Shown here one piece after another: positions 1 through 7,552 of a DNA stretch of 64,000 bases. This DNA is from CAIYUC01 sp963682005 (GTDB taxonomy: Bacteria > Bacteroidota > Bacteroidia > Bacteroidales > FEN-979): contig OY820914.1 of the NCBI GenBank assembly GCA_963682005.1, positions 4,340,001-4,404,000 on the forward strand, in the 5' to 3' direction. Position numbers and translations under genes: made by a program. The first letter of the stretch is position 1. Every line of letters starts with the position of its first letter. Under the pieces are notes generated by a model. The model ran no database searches and had not been told where the DNA came from. It saw only the letters and a list, made by a program, of their open reading frames with translations.

Positions 1-1608
1 AAGGATGAACACAAATGCATAAACGGGCTTGTTAAAGAACCACATCAGCCATCCCAGGCTGCTTTCTTCCCGGGTTGCCCCGCCTGTATGACCGCCGGTC
101 TTCATTTCCCGGGATCTGTAGCCGAACAACAGGTGCAGTGCCGGGATTCCGATCCAGGTAACGAGAAAACTGCAGACGAGAGTGATTTCCATGGTCAGTG
201 TCAGTTCCCTGAAAAAGCTGCCCGCAACACCGCTCATCATGATGAATGGAAGGAAGATCACAATGGTGCTCAAAGAAGAACCAAGCATCGCCGGAAACAG
301 GTGTTTCACTGTCTCACCTGCTACAGTGTATTTATCCTTTTCAGGATGTTCCTCATGGGTCCTGTGGATCTGCTCAATGATCACGATCGCATCATCGATG
401 ATCAGCCCAATGGACGCCGCAATGGCGCCGAGGGACATAATGTTGAGAGTGATCCCTGCGAGGTGAAGCACGATGATGGTCAATGCAAGTGTAACCGGGA
501 TAATGAGGATGATGTTCATGCTGGCCCTGAATGACCTGAGGAAAACGATCACAACCAGGATGGCAAGGAAAAGTCCTTCATAGATCGCCCTCATCACACT
601 GTCAATTGAATTGGTGACAAAAACGGCCTGGTCATAGTAGGGTTTCAGTACCATGCCTTTCGGCAATTCCTTCCTGATTTCTTCGGCCCGGTCGATGACC
701 TGTACAGCAAAATCAACGAGGTTCACGTCTTTTTGCTTGATCAGGTCCAGCACTACTGCATCATGGCCATTCGCATTGATCCGGATGAACTCCTGCTGCT
801 CATCCAGGCTGATCCGGGCAACATCACCCACATGGATCACTCTCCGGCCATCATTCCGGATCACCAACTGCTTAAGTTCATCAGTAGTTTTAATACGGGT
901 GTCTGTCACGTTCAGGTATAATCTCCTGAAATCTGAAAGAAGTCCGTTGGACTCAATAAAATTGGTATTTCCGAGAGATTCAATAAGATTAGCGGGTGTA
1001 ACCGCCAATGCGACCATCTTTTCAGGGTCGGGTGTGATGATGAATTCTTTTGTTTTTCCTCCCCTGACGACCACATTTGAAATCCCTGTCACCTGGGCAA
1101 AGCGCGGTCTGATGAAATATAGGGCAGTATTTTTCAGTTCGATCTGCCCGGACTTCTCACTCTCAAGTGTGTAGCCGATCACCGGGTAGATATTCTGGCT
1201 CATTGCTTCGACCACAAAGTGTGTGCCCGGAGGAAGATCACTTTTGATTTCATTGATCCTTGCCTCAAGCTGAACTTTTGCAAGATCAATGTTGATTTTC
1301 CAGTCGAAAAACGCTTCAATGGTACTGCTCCCGCGGCTGGTGGAGCTTCGCACCATTGTGATCCCGTTCACCCTTTTTATGGCAAGCTCCAGTGGTTTGG
1401 TCACAGTGATCATCATTTTATCCACCGGTTGTTCTCCATTGTCGGCGATCACCATGATCTTCGGGAATGTCACATCCGGGAATAGAGACGTAGCCATCCT
1501 GGTGTATGAGAACCCGCCGATGATCAGCAGGACCACCAGTACAAACAGGATCGGTTTCAGGTATGTCCGGTAAGGATTATCCACACGCACAAATACCTTG
1601 TTCAACAT
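1..1608 (-). CDS. RND family efflux transporter permease (N-terminal part, runs off window)
   Basis: Inner-membrane proton-driven pump of a tripartite efflux system. The 536 visible residues start at ATG 1608 (M-L-N-K-V-F-V-R-V-D-N-P-Y-R-T-Y) and run open through position 1. A first transmembrane helix (about residues 15-35) is followed by a periplasmic porter-like region with L-F-P-D-V and later helices including I-G-L-I-I-D-D-A-I-V-I-I-E. The two adjacent Asp match the proton-relay pair of the HAE-1 (AcrB-like) branch rather than the single Asp of heavy-metal pumps. It is the last visible gene of a minus-strand operon after the outer-membrane channel and adaptor, 28 bp after the adaptor stop. 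Substrate cannot be inferred. Incomplete only because of the window edge. Confidence 0.93.
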   Translation of the reverse strand, partial: MLNKVFVRVDNPYRTYLKPILFVLVVLLIIGGFSYTRMATSLFPDVTFPKIMVIADNGEQPVDKMMITVTKPLELAIKRVNGITMVRSSTSRGSSTIEAFFDWKINIDLAKVQLEARINEIKSDLPPGTHFVVEAMSQNIYPVIGYTLESEKSGQIELKNTALYFIRPRFAQVTGISNVVVRGGKTKEFIITPDPEKMVALAVTPANLIESLGNTNFIESNGLLSDFRRLYLNVTDTRIKTTDELKQLVIRNDGRRVIHVGDVARISLDEQQEFIRINANGHDAVVLDLIKQKDVNLVDFAVQVIDRAEEIRKELPKGMVLKPYYDQAVFVTNSIDSVMRAIYEGLFLAILVVIVFLRSFRASMNIILIIPVTLALTIIVLHLAGITLNIMSLGAIAASIGLIIDDAIVIIEQIHRTHEEHPEKDKYTVAGETVKHLFPAMLGSSLSTIVIFLPFIMMSGVAGSFFRELTLTMEITLVCSFLVTWIGIPALHLLFGYRSREMKTGGHTGGATREESSLGWLMWFFNKPVYAFVFIL

Positions 1609-1642
1609 TCAATATTCCTTGTTCAATATTCTCAATTCAGTT
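1601..1642 (-). repeat. Degenerate heptamer repeat in adaptor-pump spacer
   Basis: Six consecutive 7-nt units in register, each starting TTC on the plus strand (ttcaaca, ttcaata, ttccttg, ttcaata, ttctcaa, ttcagtt). They fill the gap between the adaptor stop (1637-1639) and the pump start codon (1606-1608), and overlap both ends. The purine-rich strand is the mRNA-like strand. This is the second heptamer tract within the same operon. Confidence 0.6.
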
Positions 1643-2545
1643 CCCAATAACCATCACCCGGATGGTATCAGAAACTCCGTAATTCCCTGAAGAGAGGATC
1701 CTGTCTGACGCCGTGAACGCAGGCTCGATAACCTGGATGCTGTCGCCTGAGGAAATACCTTTTTTTACAGGGATTTTTATTGCCGTTGAATCGTCGATCA
1801 TCTTCATAACCCAGAATTCATGCATGATCTCATCCGTGAGGATGCAGCTTTTTGACAGTATCACTGCCCGCTGAACTGTCTTTTCAGGGATCCGGATCCA
1901 TGCGATCAAACTTTCAGGGATGCCGGCAGAGGTTGCTGGCTCAACGATGATCCGTTGCGTTTGGGATGAACCCGACATCGAAGGCAATTTTGATCTGATA
2001 CGGCCATTTATCGGTTTCCCGTCAGGCAGGAGGATTTCACATTGACGCCCAAGAACCATCAGTGAATTGAGATTGAATGGTACTTCAAGAATGAACACCA
2101 GGCTGCCTGGCAGCGACAGGGAACAAAGAAGATCACCCTCCTGCACATAATCACCAACAGGATGATCAACGGAAGCGACGATCCCGTCGACCGATGCTTT
2201 TACAACGATCTGCCCGGAAAAACCGAGCTGGTTCGCGGAGTCAGCATTTAGTGCCCGTGATTCTTTTGTCTTCAGGATGATCATTTTCTGTCCCCTAACT
2301 ACGTGATCACCGGGATTTACGCTTATTGATTCAACATATGCATTCGTCGGCGATTTAACCAATGATTTAGACAGGTAAGAGGAAACCGCTTTCAGTTCAG
2401 CATATTCTTTCATCTCCCCGATCCTGACCCGGGTCACCGTAACCGGAACCCGTGGGATGATCTCTTTTTCCCCGATTTTCTCCCGCCCCCTGCACCCGGA
2501 GAGCATAATCACTACTATAATTCCGTACTTCCAGATTGATCCCAT
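1637..2545 (-). CDS. Efflux RND transporter periplasmic adaptor (membrane fusion lipoprotein)
   Basis: Periplasmic adaptor linking the RND pump to the outer-membrane channel. A 302-residue protein with a lipoprotein signal ending L-S-G-C (lipidated Cys18). A biotinyl-lipoyl-like half motif (S-P-T-N-A-Y-V-E-S-I-S-V-N-P-G-D-H-V) near residues 65-85 and its partner half (V-K-A-S-V-D-G-I-V-A-S-V-D-H-P-V-G-D-Y-V) near 112-135 flank an unusually short hairpin of about 25 residues, followed by beta-barrel and membrane-proximal regions. The short hairpin and total length suggest a compact MFP type. It sits between the tolC-like gene (317 bp upstream, gap filled by a heptamer array) and the pump gene. 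Start ATG 2545 gives the lipobox. HlyD/RND adaptor assignment is secure; substrate unknown. Confidence 0.88.
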   Translation of the reverse strand: MGSIWKYGIIVVIMLSGCRGREKIGEKEIIPRVPVTVTRVRIGEMKEYAELKAVSSYLSKSLVKSPTNAYVESISVNPGDHVVRGQKMIILKTKESRALNADSANQLGFSGQIVVKASVDGIVASVDHPVGDYVQEGDLLCSLSLPGSLVFILEVPFNLNSLMVLGRQCEILLPDGKPINGRIRSKLPSMSGSSQTQRIIVEPATSAGIPESLIAWIRIPEKTVQRAVILSKSCILTDEIMHEFWVMKMIDDSTAIKIPVKKGISSGDSIQVIEPAFTASDRILSSGNYGVSDTIRVMVIGN

Positions 2546-2571
2546 GCTTATTCATTAAATTGGTTATTCAG

Positions 2572-2858
2572 GCTTCAGGCTCCGGGCTCCGGGCTCCGGG
2601 CTCCGGGCTTCGCGCTTCGGGCTTCGCGCTTCGGGCTTCGGGCTTCGGGCTTCGGGCTTCGGGCTTCGGGCTTCGGGCTTCGCGCTTCGGGCTTCGGGCT
2701 TCGGGCTTCGGGCTTCGGGCTTCGGGCTTCGGGCTTCGGGCTTCGGGCTTCTATCTTCTATCTTCTATCTTCTATCTTCTATCTTCTATCTTCTGACCTC
2801 CGACCTCTGTCCTCTGACCTCCGACCTCTGTCCTCCGACCTCCGACCTCAGTCCTCTG
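2572..2858 (-). repeat. 41-unit heptanucleotide tandem array inside efflux operon
   Basis: From 2572 to 2858 the DNA can be cut into 41 seven-base units with no break in register. On the plus strand the block runs gctccgg x4, then mostly gcttcgg (with gcttcgc variants) to 2746, gcttcta, then tcttcta x5 and tcttctg to 2795, then mixed acctccg/acctctg/tcctctg units. On the transcribed (minus) strand the tract is almost purely purine-rich and has repeated GGAGG. It begins 5 bp after the tolC-like stop codon and ends about 25 bp before the adaptor start, so it lies within the operon mRNA. A 7-nt unit is not frame-neutral. Confidence 0.9.
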
Positions 2859-2862
2859 ACCC

Positions 2863-4107
2863 CTACTCCAATCCCCAGTACATGATCTCATAAATGATCT
2901 GCAGTTCCTTAATCCTGTATTGATTCAGTTCTTTTTGAATGTTAAAAATATTCTTTTTTGCAAGGATATAATCCGTTACAGGGATCTCACCCTTGTTAAG
3001 CAGCAACCGGTCGAGCTTGATCAGTTCCTTTGACAGATCCATCTGTTTTTCAAGTTGTGGGATGACCTGTTTTGTCTTTTCCAATTCATCAGTCAACTGC
3101 CGGACCTGCTGATCAATCTGCGATTTGTAAAAATCCTTATACGATCTCCTGGTTGCCTCAGAGATCCGTAATTTATGATAATTCAGTTTCCGCTGGTTTC
3201 CATCGTATACGGGCATTGAAAGGCTTAGTCCCAGGCTCAGTCCGAAATTCTGGTAGATATTCTCGGGAATATTATTGACCAGACCTGCATCTGAAAACCA
3301 CTTCACCTCAGGTTTGTAATGACGGTCGATGAGCAACTTATCATTCTCTATGCGCAGGCTGTCTATCTCAAATCTTTTCAGGAGAGGAGAATTTGCAGGT
3401 ATAAAAGCAGGTACCCCTTGAGGCTCGGGCAATACCAGGTGGTACATTGCTGTATCTCCAATGCCACAATAGGTTTTAAGTTGGGACAATTCCTTTTCAT
3501 AGTTGATCTGTAATTCCTTTATCTGAAGTATGAGGTTTTGCAACTCAATCAGAAATGACAGGTATTCTGTTTGTTTATACAAACCGTTTTTCACCAGATC
3601 TCTGAGGATCCTGTCTTCGTCCTGTGAAGCATTCAGCAAATCCTGGCAGAAAGACAGCTCATTGTTGATGGAACAGGCTGAAAGGTACCTGGTAACAATC
3701 TCCCTTTTCAGCTCATTTTCGCTGATCCGCAATGAATTAGACAGCGATCTGTTCAGGATTCCAATGTGGGCATATTGGGTCCGGATGGTTTTCCTGTTAA
3801 ATACAGTCTGGGAGATATTGATCGTCGAAGAAAGGTTTTGTCCGTTGGTAAGCACGTCACTATATCCGTAGCCATTGACCACCGGAGCATACATCATGTA
3901 ACCATCGAAGTTGATCTGTGGATGAGAAGAGGCTGAAACCAGCATACTGTCGAGGGAATTCGAACGGACCTGGTTCTGAAGATCCTTCAGTACCGGGCTG
4001 TTTTCCAGGCCTTCACTCAGAAAAAATTCCAGCGATTTTTCCTGGGAAAATGCCTGGAAACTCAATAAAAAAATAATTCCCGTCAACCAGATCCTGCGCC
4101 CTAACAT
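2863..4107 (-). CDS. TolC family outer membrane efflux protein
   Basis: Outer-membrane channel of the tripartite pump. I place the start at ATG 4107 (M-L-G-R-R-I-W-L-T-G-I-I-F-L-L-S-F-Q-A-F-S-Q), giving a clean signal peptide with cleavage near residue 22 and a 414-residue precursor; a TTG 15 bp upstream in the same frame is less likely. The mature part is dominated by long amphipathic helices (for example residues 120-200 and 300-400), the expected duplicated OEP pattern, although the sequence is on the short side for the family. It is the first gene of the minus-strand operon, divergent from the M1 aminopeptidase gene across a 97 bp gap. Family assignment rests on helix pattern, length and operon partners. 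Confidence 0.82.
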   Translation of the reverse strand: MLGRRIWLTGIIFLLSFQAFSQEKSLEFFLSEGLENSPVLKDLQNQVRSNSLDSMLVSASSHPQINFDGYMMYAPVVNGYGYSDVLTNGQNLSSTINISQTVFNRKTIRTQYAHIGILNRSLSNSLRISENELKREIVTRYLSACSINNELSFCQDLLNASQDEDRILRDLVKNGLYKQTEYLSFLIELQNLILQIKELQINYEKELSQLKTYCGIGDTAMYHLVLPEPQGVPAFIPANSPLLKRFEIDSLRIENDKLLIDRHYKPEVKWFSDAGLVNNIPENIYQNFGLSLGLSLSMPVYDGNQRKLNYHKLRISEATRRSYKDFYKSQIDQQVRQLTDELEKTKQVIPQLEKQMDLSKELIKLDRLLLNKGEIPVTDYILAKKNIFNIQKELNQYRIKELQIIYEIMYWGLE

Positions 4108-4204
4108 ATGGTAAAAGTACAAAAATTGCCCCGTATATGTTTCATCCCCCGGGATTTTTTAAGTAAATTCGCCTGAAAATTACAGAATAAGAAAAATTTT
4201 TCAT

Positions 4205-6172
4205 ATGAAACGATGTATCCTCATTTCACTCTCCCTTTCCTTGTTATTCATTATGACATCAGTAGCCCAGGTAACTGAAAAGCTCAAAGGTTCGGAATAT
4301 TGCTCCGCAAAGAAAACGCGGATGACATTCCTTCCCGACCTCACTGACAATACATCCAATGCTCCGGGTCATGCATTTGACGCCTTAAGCTACAGTTTGA
4401 ATCTGAATCTTTTCAAATGCTATTCGAGTCCGTATCCCAAAGATTTCGGGGCTGTCTGTACATTAAGGTTCAGGGTCGATTCATCCCTGAATTTCATCCG
4501 GTTAAATGCAGTCAATTCTTCCCTGACCATCGACTCCGTAAGGATCGCCGGGGCATCCTTTTCACATGCAGGAAATATTTTGACGATAAATCTGAACCGG
4601 ACTTACAACCCGGGTGAAATTGCGGAAGTAAGGATCAGCTATCATCATAAAAATGTTACAGACAATGCACTGTATGTTTCCTCAGGATTTCTTTTCACGG
4701 ATTGTGAACCGGAGGGAGCCCGTTATTGGTTTCCCTGCTGGGACAAACCGTCGGACAAGGCAACCCTGGACCTGACGGCTAAAGTTCCCTTGAATGTCAA
4801 GTTCTGTTCGAACGGAAAACTGATGGATTCACTGATCAACAACGACACGCTGATCTATCACTGGGCGAGTGTCCACAATATTGCAACTTATCTAATGGTG
4901 ATGACATCGAAAGTCAACTATAACCTCGATATTGTTTACTGGCATAAACTAAGCAATCCGGCTGACAGCGTTCCGATGAGGTTTTATTTCAACAGTGGGG
5001 AATCCCCGGCTGTGGTTAAGAATGTGATCAAGCCGATGACCACTTATTATTCACAAAGTTTTTGTGAACATCCTTTTCAGAAAAACGGGTTTGCCACACT
5101 GAACAGCCAGTTTTCCTGGGGAGGAATGGAGAACCAGACATTGACAAGTTTCTGTCCGAATTGCTGGAGTGTGAATCTCGCATCACATGAATTTGCGCAT
5201 CAGTGGTTCGGCGACATGATCACATGCGCCACATGGGCAGATATATGGCTGAATGAAGGGTTTGCCACATGGAGTGAAGCACGCTATTATGAAAAAGATG
5301 GCGGATATACTTCGTACAAGTCTGATATTGATGGCGACGCCTCTTCCTACTTCAGCGGAAATCCCGGCTGGGCGATTTCAGTCCCGTCATGGGCCGTCAC
5401 GACTCCATCGACAAACACCCTTTTCAATTACGCGATCACGTATGCAAAGGGTGCATGCGTTTTACATTTGCTTCGTTATACGATCGGAGACACCTATTTC
5501 TTTTCTACGCTTCAAGCATATTGTGCCGATACAAACCTGAAATTCAAATCGGCCACCATCAGGGATTTCAACGACAAAGTCAACTCCGTGACCGGACAGA
5601 ATTATGACTGGTTCTTTTCGCAATGGATCTACACTCCAAATCATCCTGTTTACCAGAATTCATATTTTTTCATCAATCCCTCTGCCGGAACCTGGAGGGT
5701 GAATTTCCTTGCATCACAGACTCAGACGAATGCACCTTTCTTTAAGATGCCTGTTATCCTGAAAATTCATTTCAGCGATAATTCCGACACGCTGATCAGG
5801 GTGATGAATGAGGTGAATTACCAGGATTTCAGCTGGACATTCAACAAACAGCCTTCCACCTTTACATTCGATCCGGGGAATGAGATTGTGCTGAAGAAAG
5901 GGACAACTGTGAAAGGCAAGCTGTGGACAGGGAGTGTAAGTGACGACTGGAATGTGGCCGGTAACTGGGATCCCAGCGGTATCCCGGCTTCTACTGACAA
6001 TGTACGCATTACTGCATATGGTGGAAAATTCCCGATAATCCGCAATTCGGGGATGAATTGTGCTTCGTTGAACATTGAGAATGGCGCAAGATTGACGGTG
6101 AGTCCCGGTATGAGCCTGACCGTTTCGGGAAAAATTCTTCTCGAGGGTACAGGAAAATATATAAGCAGATAA
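4205..6172 (+). CDS. Secreted M1 family zinc aminopeptidase
   Basis: Gluzincin aminopeptidase removing N-terminal residues from peptides outside the cytoplasm. Signal peptide at residues 1-22 (ends S-V-A-Q). The substrate-binding motif G-G-M-E-N lies near residue 307. The zinc site is H-E-F-A-H at about 328-332, followed after 18 residues by the Glu of W-L-N-E-G-F-A: a complete HEXXH-x18-E signature. The last 90 residues (W-T-G-S-V-S-D-D-W ... N-W ... A-R-L-T-V-S-P) form a small beta-rich module of the kind fused to Bacteroidetes secreted proteins. No canonical type IX sorting domain follows; the protein stops at G-K-Y-I-S-R, so export beyond the periplasm is uncertain. The divergent neighbour is the efflux operon. 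A weak -7-like TAAATTCG lies at about 4164-4171. Confidence 0.93.
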   Translation: MKRCILISLSLSLLFIMTSVAQVTEKLKGSEYCSAKKTRMTFLPDLTDNTSNAPGHAFDALSYSLNLNLFKCYSSPYPKDFGAVCTLRFRVDSSLNFIRLNAVNSSLTIDSVRIAGASFSHAGNILTINLNRTYNPGEIAEVRISYHHKNVTDNALYVSSGFLFTDCEPEGARYWFPCWDKPSDKATLDLTAKVPLNVKFCSNGKLMDSLINNDTLIYHWASVHNIATYLMVMTSKVNYNLDIVYWHKLSNPADSVPMRFYFNSGESPAVVKNVIKPMTTYYSQSFCEHPFQKNGFATLNSQFSWGGMENQTLTSFCPNCWSVNLASHEFAHQWFGDMITCATWADIWLNEGFATWSEARYYEKDGGYTSYKSDIDGDASSYFSGNPGWAISVPSWAVTTPSTNTLFNYAITYAKGACVLHLLRYTIGDTYFFSTLQAYCADTNLKFKSATIRDFNDKVNSVTGQNYDWFFSQWIYTPNHPVYQNSYFFINPSAGTWRVNFLASQTQTNAPFFKMPVILKIHFSDNSDTLIRVMNEVNYQDFSWTFNKQPSTFTFDPGNEIVLKKGTTVKGKLWTGSVSDDWNVAGNWDPSGIPASTDNVRITAYGGKFPIIRNSGMNCASLNIENGARLTVSPGMSLTVSGKILLEGTGKYISR

Positions 6173-6192
6173 GACTTAGGAATGGCAAAAAA

Positions 6193-6215
6193 ATTCCCCG
6201 CACATGGCGGGGAAT
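6193..6215 (-). terminator. Rho-independent terminator for the 6266-7192 gene
   Basis: A perfect 9-bp stem, attccccgc (6193-6201) with gcggggaat (6207-6215) and a 5-nt loop, is followed on the minus strand by seven T residues (plus-strand A run 6187-6193). It lies between convergent genes and is oriented to terminate the minus-strand dockerin-like gene; the stem may also slow plus-strand transcription. Confidence 0.85.
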
Positions 6216-6265
6216 GTGAACTGAAGTAAATCAGGTTGTGTAAAGATTTCGGGGAAAGAATTCTG

Positions 6266-7192
6266 TTACCTCACCTCCAGGGTACCTGAGGTACCGTGTT
6301 TCTTCATTGGATTCGGAGGGGTATTCATTCCGATTCCGGATTGGGAATTATTGAATATTGTCACCATATCAAAAATGTCAACAAAACCATCTGTTGTAAG
6401 ATCTTCAACCACATAGCCATAAAGCCCGCTTTGTGATGCATTGAAGTCAGCCACGTTGTCGAAGATATCAACATATCCGTCCTGTTCTCCTGAAACACTT
6501 GAGATATCACCTCCCCAAAGACTGTAGAGGTCCTCAACCGGATCAATCTGCCTCATGTTATTACCATAAGCCTGGCTGGCTGCTGAAGTAAAATTATAGG
6601 TCACCGGGGTACTTGCAAAGGAAACCGGCGAGCCACTCCATGTTTCGACGCTCTGGCGATGTTTTACCACAATATAATAATTGCTTCCCAGTGAACCCGG
6701 AATGCCGGAGATTGAGATAGAACCGTCGGTATTGATATCGACTGCATGCGCTTCATAAACATACGGCCATGGCTCGGTATCGCTTGCAAGGAGGACGGAT
6801 ACAGTGTCAACAACGGTACCGGGGAATTTATCAAAAGTAGATTCACCATCAGTGCAATCCTGGAATTTATTCATCCCTCCTGCTCCATTGTACGCGGCTT
6901 CAATAAATGCTACAATATTGAGGGTTTTGAGGAATGGGGATAATCCTTCCGGTTGCTGGAAACCGGTCGTAAGAATGTTGTTCGGTGTGACATAGGTTTC
7001 AATAACAGGTTCTCCGATGGTAAGGCTGAGAGAAACATTGGAAGAAGTATAATATCCTCCTGCTGATGAGTAGACGACTGGGGTCAGTGATTGCCCAAAG
7101 GAAAAATGAAAAGTAATTATCATTAATCCCAGGAAAATACCTCTTGTAAAGCAGAAGATCGTCCGATCATTAAGGTTGAATAATTTTTTCAT
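6266..7192 (-). CDS. Secreted protein with dockerin-like EF repeats
   Basis: A 308-residue exported protein: signal peptide about residues 1-33 (ends F-S-F-G-Q). The first part (S-S-A-G-G-Y-Y ... L-S-L-T-I-G-E-P-V-I-E-T ... T-T-G-F-Q-Q-P) is the short beta segment common at the N-terminus of Bacteroidetes surface proteins. The C-terminal third has two calcium-loop-like repeats, D-G-Y-V-D-I-F-D-N-V and D-G-F-V-D-I-F-D-M-V, typical of dockerin-type duplicated loops, and D-I-N-T-D-G-S-I occurs further upstream. No type IX sorting domain is visible; it ends T-S-G-T-L-E-V-R. A strong terminator follows. Function beyond surface or extracellular attachment is not inferable. Confidence 0.8.
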   Translation of the reverse strand: MKKLFNLNDRTIFCFTRGIFLGLMIITFHFSFGQSLTPVVYSSAGGYYTSSNVSLSLTIGEPVIETYVTPNNILTTGFQQPEGLSPFLKTLNIVAFIEAAYNGAGGMNKFQDCTDGESTFDKFPGTVVDTVSVLLASDTEPWPYVYEAHAVDINTDGSISISGIPGSLGSNYYIVVKHRQSVETWSGSPVSFASTPVTYNFTSAASQAYGNNMRQIDPVEDLYSLWGGDISSVSGEQDGYVDIFDNVADFNASQSGLYGYVVEDLTTDGFVDIFDMVTIFNNSQSGIGMNTPPNPMKKHGTSGTLEVR

Positions 7193-7493
7193 CTTGCGTT
7201 TTTTGAAATGTTTAAATGTTCTAATGCAAATGTAAGCTATTTCCGTTGAATTAACATACCATATAAATATATGATTTTTTTTGAAGCACTGCAGTTTTTA
7301 TGAATATGTCCGTTCTTTCACTTCCGATCATTGAATTGACGGGCTCCTTCAATATCTTCTTTTTCAAAAATTTTGCTTACAATGACAATACAATTTTTAT
7401 TTTTCAAAGATAATTCAAAAAAATTTGATTCCAAACGAAAGTAAGTATTTTTTTATGTTTTTTTATCATTGCTGAAAATCTTACACAAAGGGC

Positions 7494-7549
7494 TTGACTT
7501 TTACATATTTTTTTCATATCTTTTCAGCCAGTTAATCTAAAAAGGAGGG
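7494..7549 (+). promoter_or_regulatory. Bacteroidetes-type promoter and strong ribosome binding site
   Basis: TTG at 7494-7496, a 20-nt spacer and TATCTTTT at 7517-7524 fit the Bacteroidetes -33/-7 pattern (TTG-N19-21-TAnnTTTG) with one mismatch. Downstream, aaaaaggagggc (ending 7550) gives an unusually good Shine-Dalgarno 5 bp before ATG 7553; most genes here lack one. The rest of the 360-bp gap 7193-7552 is AT-rich and I see no gene in it. Confidence 0.6.
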
Positions 7550-7552
7550 CAT

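Noticed and set aside
653..1174. Long plus-strand open frame opposite the RND pump gene
   Set aside because: It is antisense to a well-supported RND coding region, has no homologous look and a composition dictated by the opposite strand.
2536..2796. Plus-strand frame encoding repeated G-L-R-A-S-G-F
   Set aside because: It is only the translation of the heptamer array; three units make 21 nt, so any array free of stops gives a repeating peptide.
2572..2858. CRISPR-like repeat array
   Set aside because: Units are 7 bp, contiguous and without unique spacers; no cas genes are in the window.
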